Positions 44,756 through 55,570 are shown, counted from the stretch's first letter. The stretch: 64,000 bases of DNA from Escallonia rubra (GCA_033065855.1 JAVXUO010002855.1:147446-211445); one strand, 5' to 3'. A program made the numbers and translations. The notes: generated by a model from the sequence alone, not told the origin.

Positions 44756-46342
44756 TCAGGGGTTCCCGAGTCCCGGATCTGGATCCTGCTGAACCGGGGC
44801 CGGAGCGGCTGGTCCAGCAGTGCCCTGCTCCCTCATCATCCGGCACACCACTGTAGCAATGCGCTCGATATCCTCCTCGTGCAACTGAGGCCGAGGAGCC
44901 GGTGTCTGTGGAGGGGCAGCAGGGGGTGAGGACGCTCCTATCACGGCACGAGGAGTCGTGCTAGGCAGGCCGCGTATGCGGCCTTTCGGCCGATTCACGA
45001 CCTCCGGCGTATCCAGCCATCGCTTTAACCCCCCAGTACTCGCAGCCGTACTAGTGGACGCTGATGGCTGTCCGGACTGCTGCTCGGACCCCCTTAGCTG
45101 TTCATACGAGGCCTGCAAAAATAGTGGTTTAACGATATGTTATGGCATTAATTAACGAAACAGACATCGAGGATAGAAAGAAACAGATTAACTTAAATAA
45201 ATTGACTCACATCGATCCGCCGGGCAATATCTGAAATATAGTCGCCCGCCTGGTGCGTCTCGTCCTTGTCCTTCTTCCGCACGTGCGTCTGAGTATAGGT
45301 CAGAGCTATGACCTCATCCTCCTCTAGATCCGGGTGCTCGACCGCGTTCATATGTCGGACGATGTCGTGTGGCACCGACCCCCCCGTGTGCGTCGGATCT
45401 CTGTTCTGTCTGTTCTCAGCCCCGCTCTTACTCTTGGCGTCCCAACCTGGATCCGCAGCCCACCGATCTATCATCTCCCCCCATACACGGTGAGATATCC
45501 AATGTGGGGGATATTTCGTCATGTCCGTCATCGGGGCACCCGCGGGCAGCGCCCTCTTCGCCCGGTCCCGTGCATCGTGGAGCCATCGGCGGTAATTCTT
45601 GCCGATGTAGGCAAAGAAAGCCTGCTGCCCCAGTCCCTGCTGCTCAGGCGTATCAAACGTGAACCCCTCCTGTAATGCATTCAATAACACAAATTAACAA
45701 CATAAAACAAACTGTAATTTAACATTTACTAACGCTGAAAAAAATACTTCACCGTACCAGCCACTCCTCCCATAGGGCCTCCCTCGCAGCGGCATCCCAG
45801 TCCTTCCAGTACAGGCGTGGCTCGAAGAATCGGCCCTTCACAAGAACGCCGATCTTCGTCCTCGCCATATTCTCCAGGATCCTGCCAAAGAAGTAATTAA
45901 ATTAATTAATACAGTTCAAATATAAATTAACACCCAAAAATTTTAAACATAAGGCATGAGGTGATATTTTTAGTACTTACAGGCCCTCCTGCGTGAGCGT
46001 AACTCTCTGTTTACGCTGGGGGTCGATGCGTACCCCGCGTGTCGGACCACGGCCTCGTCGAGATCCTACAAAACACAGACATTAATACAGTTCAAATATA
46101 AGGCTAGCGAAAATGTAGGAAACACCGTTATCAACTATACCTGAGGTAGAACCCACGGAAGACGGCTGGGGCGACGGCGATGGCTGGGGCGACGGTGACG
46201 GCGACAGCTGGGGCTGGGCCCCCGATGGCTGTCCGCGATCACTCTGTGCCTCGTCATCAGTAGGCAATGACGAGGTGGGAGTAACCGGGGAGGAAGCAGC
46301 TCGGCGTCCAGCCCGGCCACGAATAGCCCGTATCCTATCCAT
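44756..46342 (-). CDS. TNPA-like Transposase_24 (Ptta/En-Spm) protein, five exons, open
   Basis: Exons 46,342-46,141, 46,065-45,981, 45,881-45,758, 45,669-45,211 and 45,112-44,756 are joined by four GT-AG introns. All phases agree, giving 408 codons and a stop with no break; an ATG 12 bases further up (46,354) is an alternative start. Order: basic Ala/Arg-rich start, Ser-Pro-Gln linker, REALWEEWL-type region, the PF03004 core (YPPHWISHRVWGEMIDRW, then QNRDPTHTGGSVPHD), the YTQTHVRKKDKDE block, and a C-terminal Pro-rich tail with an EDIERIATVVCRMM helix. In En/Spm elements the TNPA-type protein binds subterminal repeats and assists the TNP2 transposase; that is known for the group and inferred here. 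It lies downstream of TNP2 on the same strand, so one promoter at the right end may serve both. A poly-G run (44,709-44,725) lies just past the stop. Confidence 0.8.
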
Positions 46343-46417
46343 ATCTGACTTCATATAGATTATATACAAAGACATTAACACGTGAAAAACAATAATTTAG
46401 GCATAAATCATCATCGG

Positions 46418-46420
<3 letters not shown>

Positions 46421-46460
<40 letters not shown>
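46421..46460. repeat. (TA)n microsatellite
   Basis: Twenty TA units between the TNPA-like gene and the TNP2 gene. Confidence 0.95.
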
Positions 46461-46461
<1 letters not shown>

Positions 46462-46540
46462 GGATGTGCAAAAACACATCAATAAACACCAAGTTCTAAA
46501 ATGTTACTACATTTTTCCCGTGATGTTACAACATTACAAG

Positions 46541-49062
46541 TCAATCATTTTCAGTTTGCGAATCATCTTCATCACTATCCTCGTCGCCCTCTTCTTCGTG
46601 GGACTCGTCGTCCTCTTCATCTTCTAATTCATCCTCTTCATCAGTAGACTCGGTCACATCATCTCCAACACTTTCAACATCTTCCGCGTCATCATCTACG
46701 ACTTCTTCTCCCACAAGAAGTGTTGTTGGAAGAGGAAGATCGTCCTCCTCGTTGTTGACCTCAACAGGGAACAAGACACGTGGTTGGTCGGCTTGAAAGG
46801 AGTCTAGCTCACTGTCATATGTCACGGGCAATTTCTTGGACTTGATAGTTGTATACCAATGAGATTTGGGATTGGCGACGTCCTCCGCGTAAAAGACTTG
46901 TACAGCTTGACTAGCAAACACAAAGGGCTCGTCTGATGCAAGTCTTGACTTGACATTGACATCTACAATCCCTTGAGAGCTAACACGGATTCCTCTGCTG
47001 CATGTGACATCGAACCACGTACACTTGAACATTACCAGGCGGTTTTGGGAACCCAGATATGTTAGCTCAACAATCTCATCTAGCTCTCCGTAAAAATCCA
47101 TGCAATTCTCGGCATAACAGTCGCCGTTGACCAAGACTCCACTGTTTTGGGTTTGTTTTGTTCGGTCATCATCTTTTACGTTAAACCTAAACCCGTTGAT
47201 GATATAACCTCCGTAACAGGATGTTTGTTTGTTAGGGCCTTCGGCTAGTAATTTCAAGCAGGAGGCCACTGGTCTATCCATTGACTGAACCTATTGTAGA
47301 TGACGGTAAAAATTAAGGATAAATCAGTATACTAATTGGCCACAGAACTGTATATAACACATAATATAATTTCGTTAAATAATCTTACACGGATTTTGAA
47401 CCACTGTACAAATTGTGATTTCCGGTGAGATTCAAGTCCAGCGGGATCAGTGATTAAAGATTCCGCATCGAACTCACTGCAAACCAATATGCATTTAACT
47501 CGCTTAACACACACTTTCAATTATGTACAGCAATGTAAGTGAATTAAGACTTTAACTTACTCAACGAATGCCGAAACTTCATCGCAATTTAGAAGGGCAT
47601 ATATTGTTGCAGCACTGTACTCTTCATCTGTTAGCCATCGAGTATACGTTCGGCCGAACGGACTACCTGACTGCTTGAATATTGACAATTGCCCTTCCAA
47701 ATTTGTGCTTGCTCCGGGATCATTTCGGCCTAGTTGATTTAACCTTGTACCAACATCCGAACCGAAATATTGACTACAAAAGTTTACAAGTTCTTCCATT
47801 ACGTAAGCCTCCGCAATTGAGCCCTCAACCCGAGCCTTATTACGGACTTTTTTCTTTAAATGGAACATGAACCTAGAAGTTTAGGGAATCGAGTTAGGTG
47901 GAATATCAATGATAACAGATGTCGCATTAAGTGTAAACGAACAACTGTAACAATTTAAGGATTACCTCTCGAAGGGATACATCCACCGATATTGCACGGG
48001 TCCACCCATCTTAGCTTCATATGCCAAGTGAACAGGCAGATGCTCCATTGAATCAAAGAACGAAGGTGGGAAGATTTTCTCCAGCTTGCAAATCGTCACC
48101 ACAATGTTCTTCTCAAGCACTTCCATGTTACTCACCCGGATCGTAGAAGAGCATATATCTCGAAAGAAATGAGATAATTCAGTCAAAGTCTCGCAAACAA
48201 CCCGTGGCAACAGTCCCCGGAAGGCAATAGGAATGAATCTCTCCATGAATACGTGGCAGTCGTGACTCTTCATCCCTTGGAACTTGCATTCCGAAACATT
48301 GCAACAACGAGATATGTTGGACGCAAACCCATCCGGAAGCTTCAAATTCTTAACCCACTGACAGACCTTCTCCACTTGTTTCTTGTCTAGACAGTAAGGT
48401 GCTTTCGGAAGTATGGTCCTCCCACTGACTGTCCGAGGATGCAATTCACGGCGTACACCCAACTGTTGTAGATCCCTTCTCGCTTTAAGGTGATCTTTCG
48501 ATTTGCCCTTGAAATTCATCACTGTGTTGAACACATTATCAAAAACTTTCTTCTCAATATGCATCACATCCATGTTGTTTCGGATAACGAGCGTCCTCCA
48601 GTAGGCTAACTCCCAGAAGATACAAAATTTTCTCCAGTTGTGCTCTTTCCCGAACCCTGCAATCTTCTGATCCGGCACACCCTTACCGTGTGGTATGTCA
48701 GTATCAAGTGCCTCCAGGTGTGAGAGTACTTCTTCACCAGATGGGTAGTCCAGCGTGACAACCTCACGCTCGATTGTCCCGTCAAATTTATCCTTCTGCC
48801 TACGAAACTGATGGCCCGGTGGCAAAAGCTTACGGTGACATCCGAACCACGAGGCCTTTCCGTCGTGCTTTAACGTATGACCGGGGTTCACGCCCATACA
48901 AGCAGGGCATGCTAGCTTCCCATGTGTGCTCCAGCCACACGTCATTTCCAATGCGGGGAAATCATGTATAGTCCACATCAAAACAGTCATCATCTGAATT
49001 ATCGTACTGTATACCACCTTCAATAATGACCAGTGATTAGGCATTGCCGATGTAAATATCAA
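46541..49062 (-). pseudogene. tnp2: TNP2 transposase, N-terminus lost
   Basis: The DDE-type transposase of CACTA elements. Exons 49,062-47,966, 47,872-47,561, 47,476-47,389 and 47,284-46,541 are joined by GT-AG introns in agreeing phases, giving about 746 codons. It contains the C-terminal part of the TNP2 domain (LMWTIHDFPA, GWSTHGKLACPACMG, NMDVMHIEKKVFDNV), then DUF4218 (LTELSHFFRDICSS, MGGPVQYRWMYPFER, NKARVEGSIAEAYV), DUF4216 (GYIINGFRFNV, TWFDV, SHWYTTI) and a long Asp/Glu tail. Upstream of 49,062 a second frame still shows IDIYIGNA and GGIQYDNSDD with a stop, then homology ends near 49,080. The N-terminal catalytic part is deleted, so the element is probably not autonomous. Confidence 0.88.
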
Positions 49063-49144
49063 TGCATGAATGTTACAACACGTCTACATATTTCCCCTCC
49101 ACTCTTGAACAGGTAGTGGTCCTATCCCATTCAGAAAAGCACAT

Positions 49145-49390
49145 GTTTATAAAACAGTGAATAACTCATGCTTAGTCCGATGTCTGTGGAAAATTCGGCA
49201 GCACCTCCCCGCATTTCTCCAAGTACACCACATCGATTCGGTGTTCTAACATTCATCTAACCTTGCTCAGGAAGGTTTGACGGATGTTAGAACACCAGAT
49301 CTGTATGCACCCGGAGAAACACATGAGAACGTGTACCAAATATCCACGACATAGAACATAAAGCATGAGTCAAAATACTGTTTTATAAAC
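49145..49390. repeat. Foldback (inverted repeat) of about 246 bp
   Basis: The left arm starts GTTTATAAAACAGT and runs through GACTCATGCTTA-like sequence to GGTGTTCTAACATYC; the right arm is its imperfect reverse complement ending ACTGTTTTATAAAC. The arms are about 110 bp with a spacer of about 20 bp. It lies at the edge of the TNP2 deletion and may be a foldback MITE or part of the original intron. Confidence 0.7.
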
Positions 49391-49729
49391 AATTAGCTTT
49401 TCCAAACTGTCCAAACTGGACATCCAAAGGCTCATTACAAGGCATTACTTTGTAATGAGTACCTTTGAACGGGAACTAAGGGTTTTTATGCATGCATGTG
49501 TTCAGAAATTGATAAGATATGCAAGAATCTTTCCGAAATATCAAAACTGCAGAATGATCGTTGCATATGTTATCAATTCCACATTAAATAGAACTCGTTG
49601 GCAACGAGTTGAACCATCTCGTTGCCAATGGACTTCTCAAAACAACAATTAATATAAAGAAGGCAGGGTTTGTAAACAACGAGTAATTGAACCATCTCTG
49701 GGCAACATGGAGTAATTATGGGATGTACA

Positions 49730-50590
49730 AGGGCTAATTAGGGCTAACTGGGTTATTAGGGAACAAGACACGATTATTAATTATAGCTGATTAGAGTTGA
49801 TTAGGACTAATCAGGGTTATTTAGTCCTAATTTTAATTGTGCCAAGTAGTGATGATTAGTCCTAATTAGGGCTAATTGGGCTTAATTGGGTTATGTTAGG
49901 GCTAATTAATGTTAATGAGGGATAGTTTCGGATGATTATAGCTGACTAGGGTTGATTAGGACTAATTAGAGTTATGTAGTCCTAATTAGGGTTTAATTGT
50001 GCCGAGTACTGCTGATTAGTCCTAATTAGGGCTAATTAGGCTTCATTGGGTTATGTTAGGGCTAATTAATGTTAATGAGGGATAGTTTCGGATGATTATA
50101 GCTGACTAGGGTTGATTAGGACTAATTAGAGTTATGTAGTCCTAATTAGGGTTTAATTGTGCCGAGTAGTGCTGATTAGTCCTTATTAGGGCTAATTAGG
50201 CTTAATTGGGTTATGTTAGGGCTAATTAATGTTAATGAGGGCTAGTTTCAGATAATTATAGCTAATTAGGGTTGATTAGGACTAATTATGGTTATTTAGT
50301 CCTAATTAGGGTTTTGATGGTGCCGAGTAGTGTTGATTAGTCCTAACTAGCGCTAATTAGGCGTAATTGGGTTATGTTAGTGCAAATTATGACTAATTAG
50401 GCTAACTACAATCAATACGCGCATAATTGGGTTCATTTGGGCTAATTTGAGGTAATTACAGCTAATTTGAATTTCATCAGGTTCTTAGGGTTAATTAAAA
50501 CTAATTAGGCTCGTTAGAGCTAATTAGGGTTAATTGATTTACTAAAATATTGTTAATCAGGACTAATTAGGGCTAATTATAGCCAGCGCT
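49730..50590. repeat. Minisatellite array with a 160-bp higher-order unit
   Basis: A basic unit of about 10-12 bp (GCTAATTAGG) is organised in a 160-bp superunit: TTATGTTAGG recurs at 49,891, 50,051, 50,211 and about 50,372. Divergence increases to the right. Confidence 0.85.
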
Positions 50591-50689
50591 GGAGCCACGA
50601 TTAGATTCCAGGGGGTGCATGCTAAAAATTTCGCATTAACCTAACTAACCTAAATTTAATGCACATTCAACAACCTCAATTCCGACACC

Positions 50690-50935
50690 TCATATAGGGT
50701 GTCGATATGGTGTCCGATACGTGTCTGACACCTCCGGACACCGTCGATCAGACGTGGTGTCCGTGTCTGCGCTAACTAACAGGTATCTCAATCCAATTGG
50801 GTCCCATCCTCCGTCAACAATCTCAATTCTCAAATGCTCAATGCAATAAAAATTAACAAAAATCACACATTCAATCCAATTGGGTCCCATCCTCCGTCAA
50901 TAATCTCAATATCTCAAATGCTCAATGCACAATCT
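50690..50935. repeat. GTGTCCGACAC-rich repeat (copy 4) and an adjoining 90-bp duplication
   Basis: 50,690-50,775 has GGTGTCCGATACGTGTCTGA and GGACACCGTCGATC. It is followed by two units of about 90 bp, each with CAATCCAATTGGGTCCCATC then CTCCGTCAAYAATCTCAAT. Confidence 0.65.
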
Positions 50936-51114
50936 AAAATCATCAATTCATAATCGCAATTACTTCAAATGCACAGCTAATAACCTAAAATCATCGATCA
51001 ATAATCACAATTCTAAAACGCACAATTAACAACCTAAAATTATCAAACAAATGATCAATGTTCAAATGGGAAAAAAATGTTCAAAATTCACATATCCGAT
51101 GCGCTTGAATTATT

Positions 51115-51645
51115 TCAATTTAGGGTTCGATTGTATTAGGGCATTCAATTTAGGGTTCAATTAGTTTCATTTAGGGTTCGGTTCGATTAGGGCATTCAAT
51201 TTAGGGTTCAATTACTTCAATTTAGGTACAATTAGGGGGTTCTATTGATTCAATTTAGGGTTCGGTTGATTTGAGGCATTAAATTTAGGATTCAATTAGT
51301 TCAATTTAGGGTTCAATTAGGGGGTTCTATTGATTCAATTTAGGGTTCGGTTGATTTGAGGCATTCAATTTAGGGTTCAATTAGTTCAATTTAGGGTTCG
51401 GTTGGATTAGGGGGTTCAATTTGGGGTTCAATTAGGGTTCGGTTAGATTGGGGCAATCAATTTAGGGTTTAATTAGGGATTCAGTTAGTTTAATTTAGGA
51501 TTCGATTCAATTAGGGCATTAAATTTAGGGTTCAATTAGGGGGTTCTATTGATTCAATTTAGGGTTCGGTTGATTTGAGGCATTCAATTTAGGGTTCAAT
51601 TTAGGGTTCAATTAGTTCAATTTAGGGTTTAGGGTTTAGGGTTTA
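51115..51645. repeat. TTTAGGGTTCAATT minisatellite ending in telomere-type units
   Basis: Recurring TTCAATTTAGGGTTC(A/G)ATT, with GGGGGTTCTATTGA variants, then TTTAGGGTTTAGGGTTTAGG at about 51,623-51,645, perfect plant telomere-type units. It directly precedes the NLR fragment. Confidence 0.85.
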
Positions 51646-51649
51646 GCAC

Positions 51650-52057
51650 GTGTATTTTAGTAACGGAGATCTGTTAAGGAATGGTTTTCCAAGTTCTCTT
51701 CTTCAACTAAAGAATTTGCGAACGATTAGAGTTGAAGAGGACGTTACAGTTGAAGGGGACGTTACACAGGGTTGCAGCCAATCATTTGTTGATACTTGCG
51801 TTTCAACATTTCAGTGCATGCATATTCTAGATTTACGGAACTCCATATTCGAGACCCTACCACGATCCATTGGGGGTTTGAAGCATCTGAAATACCTGGA
51901 CATAAGTTGGAATGGAAATCTCAAATCGCTTCCTACATCCCTTTGCAAATTGCAGAGTTTGCAAACACTACAATTAGAGGGATGCTGGGAGCTAAAAGAG
52001 TTGCCTAGGGATTTTGGAGACCTAATCAGCCTCAGATGCTTGGGTCTAACAACGTAA
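51650..52057 (+). pseudogene. NLR (NBS-LRR) leucine-rich-repeat fragment
   Basis: Open for 135 codons from a non-ATG frame start to a stop at 52,057. Repeats such as MHILDLRNSIFETLPRSIGG, LKHLKYLDISWN, LKSLPTSLCKLQSLQTLQLE, CWELKELPRDFGDLISLRCL match the LRRs of plant CC-type NLR resistance proteins. The NB-ARC domain and flanking LRRs are absent. It is on the strand opposite to the CACTA genes, between a telomere-like array and the element's leader exon, so it looks like a captured gene piece. The reading frame is undamaged, which suggests recent capture. Confidence 0.8.
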
Positions 52058-52235
52058 GAAAAAGAGCCATGGCATCACATGACTAACCTAATATAGATTC
52101 ACGAGATACAAAAACAAACATATAAACACAAGTGACGAGACAATGACAACCAGATGCAAAATTCGCAGTGGCAGAACAAATCGAGAGTAAATCCACTCGC
52201 TATCGAAAACACAGCACGGAGCAATAGAGACTTAC

Positions 52236-52440
52236 CGGAGTTGGCCGGAGCTCGATTCCAGAAATTGCCTATGCTAGATCCGGCTGGAGTTGCAAACTAC
52301 GTCGCCGGAGGTGGCGCGGCGTCGGGGGGAATACGAGGGTGTCGCCGGAGAGGTGCCGGATGTGGGTTGCCGTAGAGGGGCTTGCCAGATGTGGGCTGCC
52401 GCCGCCGGTGAAAGTTTTTAATTAAGAGAGAGAGAAACAT
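52236..52440 (-). promoter_or_regulatory. Probable non-coding leader exon of the CACTA-2 transcript
   Basis: GC-rich (CACCGGCGGCGGCAGCCC on the minus strand) beside the right terminus, ending at a strong donor CCG|GTAAGT (complement at about 52,230-52,235). En/Spm transcripts start near one end and splice a leader to the coding exons; this placement fits. Exact start unknown. Confidence 0.5.
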
Positions 52441-52479
52441 GAGAAAGAAAAGAAAGAGATCAGATCTGAACTTTTAAAG

Positions 52480-52690
52480 ACTTTTATCGACGGGAAAAGT
52501 CCGTCGGTAAAAGTCCGTCGGTAATAGTCCATTTTCACCGACGGACTTTTTAGCGACGGCCATATTCCGTCGCGTAAATGGTTTCAACCAACGGATTTTT
52601 ACCGACGGCGTTTCCCGTCGCTGAAAGACCTTTTAGCGACGGAATACATTCCGTCGTTAAAAATCCGTCGCTAAATCTACCTTTTCTTGT
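52480..52690. repeat. CACTA-2 right subterminal repeats
   Basis: Inverted and direct copies of TTTAGCGACGGA / ACCGACGGA and their complements next to the terminal CTTGTAGTG. Confidence 0.85.
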
Positions 52691-52697
52691 AGTGAAT

Positions 52698-53290
52698 GGA
52701 CCTTGACTTAGTAAAATTAAGGATTTGTTGATATGTTTTCTTATGAATTTCAGTAATCGACTAAGTGATTGATTTTAAATTTTAAATCTTGACGGCAACA
52801 ATTAATTTCTCCGCTCCAATTTGGACTTAGGTCAACGTTTACAAAAGGAAATACAACGTCAGAAACGATTCAATTGAAAATACCTTACACTTGAGCACTA
52901 TTCACCTGAGCAATTTGTTGCACCATCGTATTGGCCGTGGAGAGGAGGGATCATTCTCTGAGAGGGTGACATGATCCATAGAATTACCACCTTGCTCGAC
53001 CATTCCCAAGCTGAACTCTTGAAAATACCTTGTCGATTGTCACGTTCCAATCTACCCGATTAGGCGTATCTGACGGAGTAGAAGAAGAAGGCCTAGCCTT
53101 CGTTAGAGCCTTCCTCTCCTTTGGTGCCTCTCTGGACACTTCTTTGGCCTTCTCCAGGCCAAATACAATGTTCTCTGGCCTCTCCTTCTTCGGCTGGGGC
53201 TGTGGAGTCGATAACGATTCAAAGGCCTAGTCTTGGACATCGAAGTTTTCAACACTTTGTAACTTATCGGGGATGACATCGCCCAACCTG
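52698..53290. other. No complete gene; possible extension of the minus-strand gypsy-type frame
   Basis: Minus-strand reading of 53,230-53,040 is Glu/Lys/Pro-rich (PKKERPENIVFGLEKAKE) and may be the linker that follows the domain in 53,293-54,110. The rest is unassigned. Confidence 0.35.
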
Positions 53291-53292
53291 AA

Positions 53293-54110
53293 TCAAGTCG
53301 AGACATCCCCTCCTTCATAGTCAAAAATGATTCCGCACTCATGAAACTGAGCATTACTCAAAGTATACTTGGACTCTAGAGGCTCAGCTCCTTTGATCCG
53401 TTTGATATGCTCAAGATCAGCATCAATCATGTTCTTTTCCCTCAAGGTGTTGCAAGACCTTGTATCGCCCTCGGGATTCCACTCATTAGGAATATCCCAT
53501 GCTATATTCTTAGGAAGTCTAACGAACAAGAACCTGTCCTTCCAATTGTGGCTGGATGAAAGGGGTTTGGAAAAAGATTGGCATTGGCTTTGAACATTGA
53601 CTCAAGAAATACCAACCCACTTGTTTTGTTATTGTGCATATGGTAAAGAACCATCTAAACACCCTAGCTCTAGGTTACAAGCCGAGCTTATGACACTGAT
53701 ATATGAAGAAAGACATAAACTACCAAGCATGAGGAAAAAACTGGCCGGTTTCTAGGTCATACATATTAAGCATCTTCGCGAAGAAGGTATGAAGAGGCAC
53801 TCTTAAACCATTATAAAACATATCCGAGTAGACCGTCACTTCGTCTATTGTGCATATATTGGCTGCCTTTCCCTCCTTTGGTAACCTAAGTTGTACATAC
53901 CTATGGATTTAGCAACGCTTCCTCAAGATTTGGAGGTCATGGTTGCGCAGCCTACTCGTAAGGGTACGTGCATCAAACGATTTTGGACTATGAGCCTGCT
54001 CGGCCAAAACTTCCTTCACAGGAGGCTGCCGAGGCGCATGGTTGGGAACTAAAAGAATTCTTATGTCTAACACCCTGGGATCAAATGTCCTCTCTACCCT
54101 AACACTCATA
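53293..54110 (-). pseudogene. Degenerate 'putative gypsy-type transposon' (PF04195-like) gene
   Basis: On the minus strand, in shifting frames, I read GLRVPLHTFFAKMLNMYDLE, TGQFFPHAW then a stop, FMSFFIYQCHKLGL and VFRWFFTICTITKQVGWYFL, which match the plant retroelement-associated Transposase_28/PF04195 pattern (G-PLHPF, PGQ-PN-W, FF-). 53,529-53,293 continues (MFVRLPKNIAWDIPNEWNP). Stops and frameshifts are frequent. It lies downstream of a TATA-like box and tandem array, which suggests one decayed element. Confidence 0.55.
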
Positions 54111-54344
54111 GCATCATCGTTAAGCTCGAAAACGTGTTCATTACTTTGAGTTGAACAAAGGAATTCAAGGAAGTTGAAGGGATTTTGACGCTTACTTTTA
54201 TGGATAAGGGATGTTCTTCAAACTCAAGAACATCAACACTTTCAGATCTCCTTCACTTTGCTCTTGAAATCCCCCAAACTCTCTTAAGTATAATCATCTC
54301 TCTTCATTCAAAATAAAATGGAATGAAGCGGAATGCGATGGTTT

Positions 54345-54363
54345 CCCCTTTAATATAGAGAGG
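54345..54363 (-). promoter_or_regulatory. TATA-like box upstream of the gypsy-type gene
   Basis: Minus-strand CCTCTCTATATTAAAGGGG lies between the tandem array and the gene remnant. A similar box is at 20,343-20,358. Confidence 0.4.
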
Positions 54364-54489
54364 CTATCATGTTCCAATGGCTAGGATTTCACAACCGTTG
54401 GGATGACCAACACATGGCACCAAGCGATCAATATGACAGGGGGTAAGTATACCCTTGTGCCCCTTAAAGGAAACCTTAGCAAACCCAAG

Positions 54490-55570
54490 TGGATGCACTC
54501 CATCATTCGAAGGTCCTAATTCTCTGCTCGTTAGCCCGAGTAGAAGAGCTACAATAGACCCCTAATCCTTCTCTGATTGCCAGACCGAGCAGACAAGGTC
54601 CTTAGGGCAAGGCCCCCTGAGTTCTCTCTATTTGTTAGACCAAGTAGACGCGCTCCTTAGGGCTCCCTAATCCCTCTTTGCTCACCAAACTGAGCAAATG
54701 AGCTCCTTAGGCCCCTTTAAGTTCTCTCTGCTGGCGGGACTAATGAGACGAGCTCTTTAGGGCTCCTTAATCCCTCTTTGCTTGCCAGACCGAGCAGGTG
54801 AGCTCTTTAGGATTCCCTAATCACTCTCTGCTCTCCAGGCCAAGTAGGTGAGCACCTTTGGACTCTTTAACCCCTTTCAGATTGCCAGACCGAGCAAATA
54901 AGCTCCTTAGGGCCTCCTAAATCCTCTCTGCTCACCAGACCGAGCACGAGCTCCTTAGAGGCCCATAATACCTCTATGATCGCCAGACCAAGCAGACGAG
55001 CCACTTAAGGCTGCCTAATCACTCTTTGCTCACATGGCCGAGCAGATGAGCTCTTTAGGACCCCTAGTTGCTCTACTCGTCTTGTCGTAGACGAGCTCAA
55101 GCCTCAAGCTCTCTTGTCCAGCTGAATAGTCGAGTTCAAAAGTTTGTGTCCTCTGCTCGTACAGCCGAATAGACAAGCTCAGGACCTTCAGCACTCTGCT
55201 TGTCTAGCCGAGCAGATGAGCTTAAGATGCTCTGCTCATTCCGCAAAGTAGACGTGCTCAAGCCTTAAGCTCTTTGCTCGTCCAGTCGAGTAGATGAGCT
55301 CAAACTCTCACGCTCTCTACTTGTCTAGCTGAGCAGACGAGGTCAAGGTCTTAAACTCTCTGCTCCTCCAACTGAGCAGACGAGGACAAACTCTCAAGCT
55401 CTCTGCTCGTCTAGCCGAGCACACAAGCTTAGGGTCTAAGCTCTCTGCTCATCCAGCGGAGCAAATGAGCTGAAGCACTTAAGCTCTCTGCTTGTCTAGT
55501 GAGCAGACGAGCATCTTTCAAAAGGGTACTTCCACTCTCTGCTCGTCAGATCGAGTAGACGAGTTCCTTA
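54490..55570 (-). repeat. Degenerate tandem array of about 50-60-bp units
   Basis: Many units built around CTCTGCTCGTCTAGCCGAGC and AGACGAGCTC, itself part-palindromic (GAGCAGACGAGC / GCTCGTCTGCTC), with spacers such as CTTAGGGCCCCCTAA on the left and AAGCTCTCAAG on the right. Short frames across it are composition artefacts. Confidence 0.8.

Larger units (their letters stand above)
44105..52694 (-). mobile_element. CACTA (En/Spm) element 2, 8,590 bp, TSD AAT
   Basis: The termini CACTACAAGAAAACAG (left) and CTTTTCTTGTAGTG (right) are inverted repeats flanked by AAT (44,102-44,104 and 52,695-52,697). Dense TTAGCGACGGA-type subterminal repeats lie at both ends. The minus strand encodes an intact-looking TNPA-like gene and a damaged TNP2 gene; a leader exon sits near the right end. 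The interior also carries a foldback, two minisatellite arrays and an NLR fragment. It lies in the internal region of the Tekay-like retrotransposon. Confidence 0.9.

Noticed and set aside
49730-50590. CRISPR-like or centromeric satellite array
   Set aside because: Contiguous units without unique spacers, only four superunits, and confined to a transposon.
51620-51645. Possible chromosome end because of TTTAGGG units
   Set aside because: Only about three perfect units inside a longer variant array within a CACTA element with both termini present.
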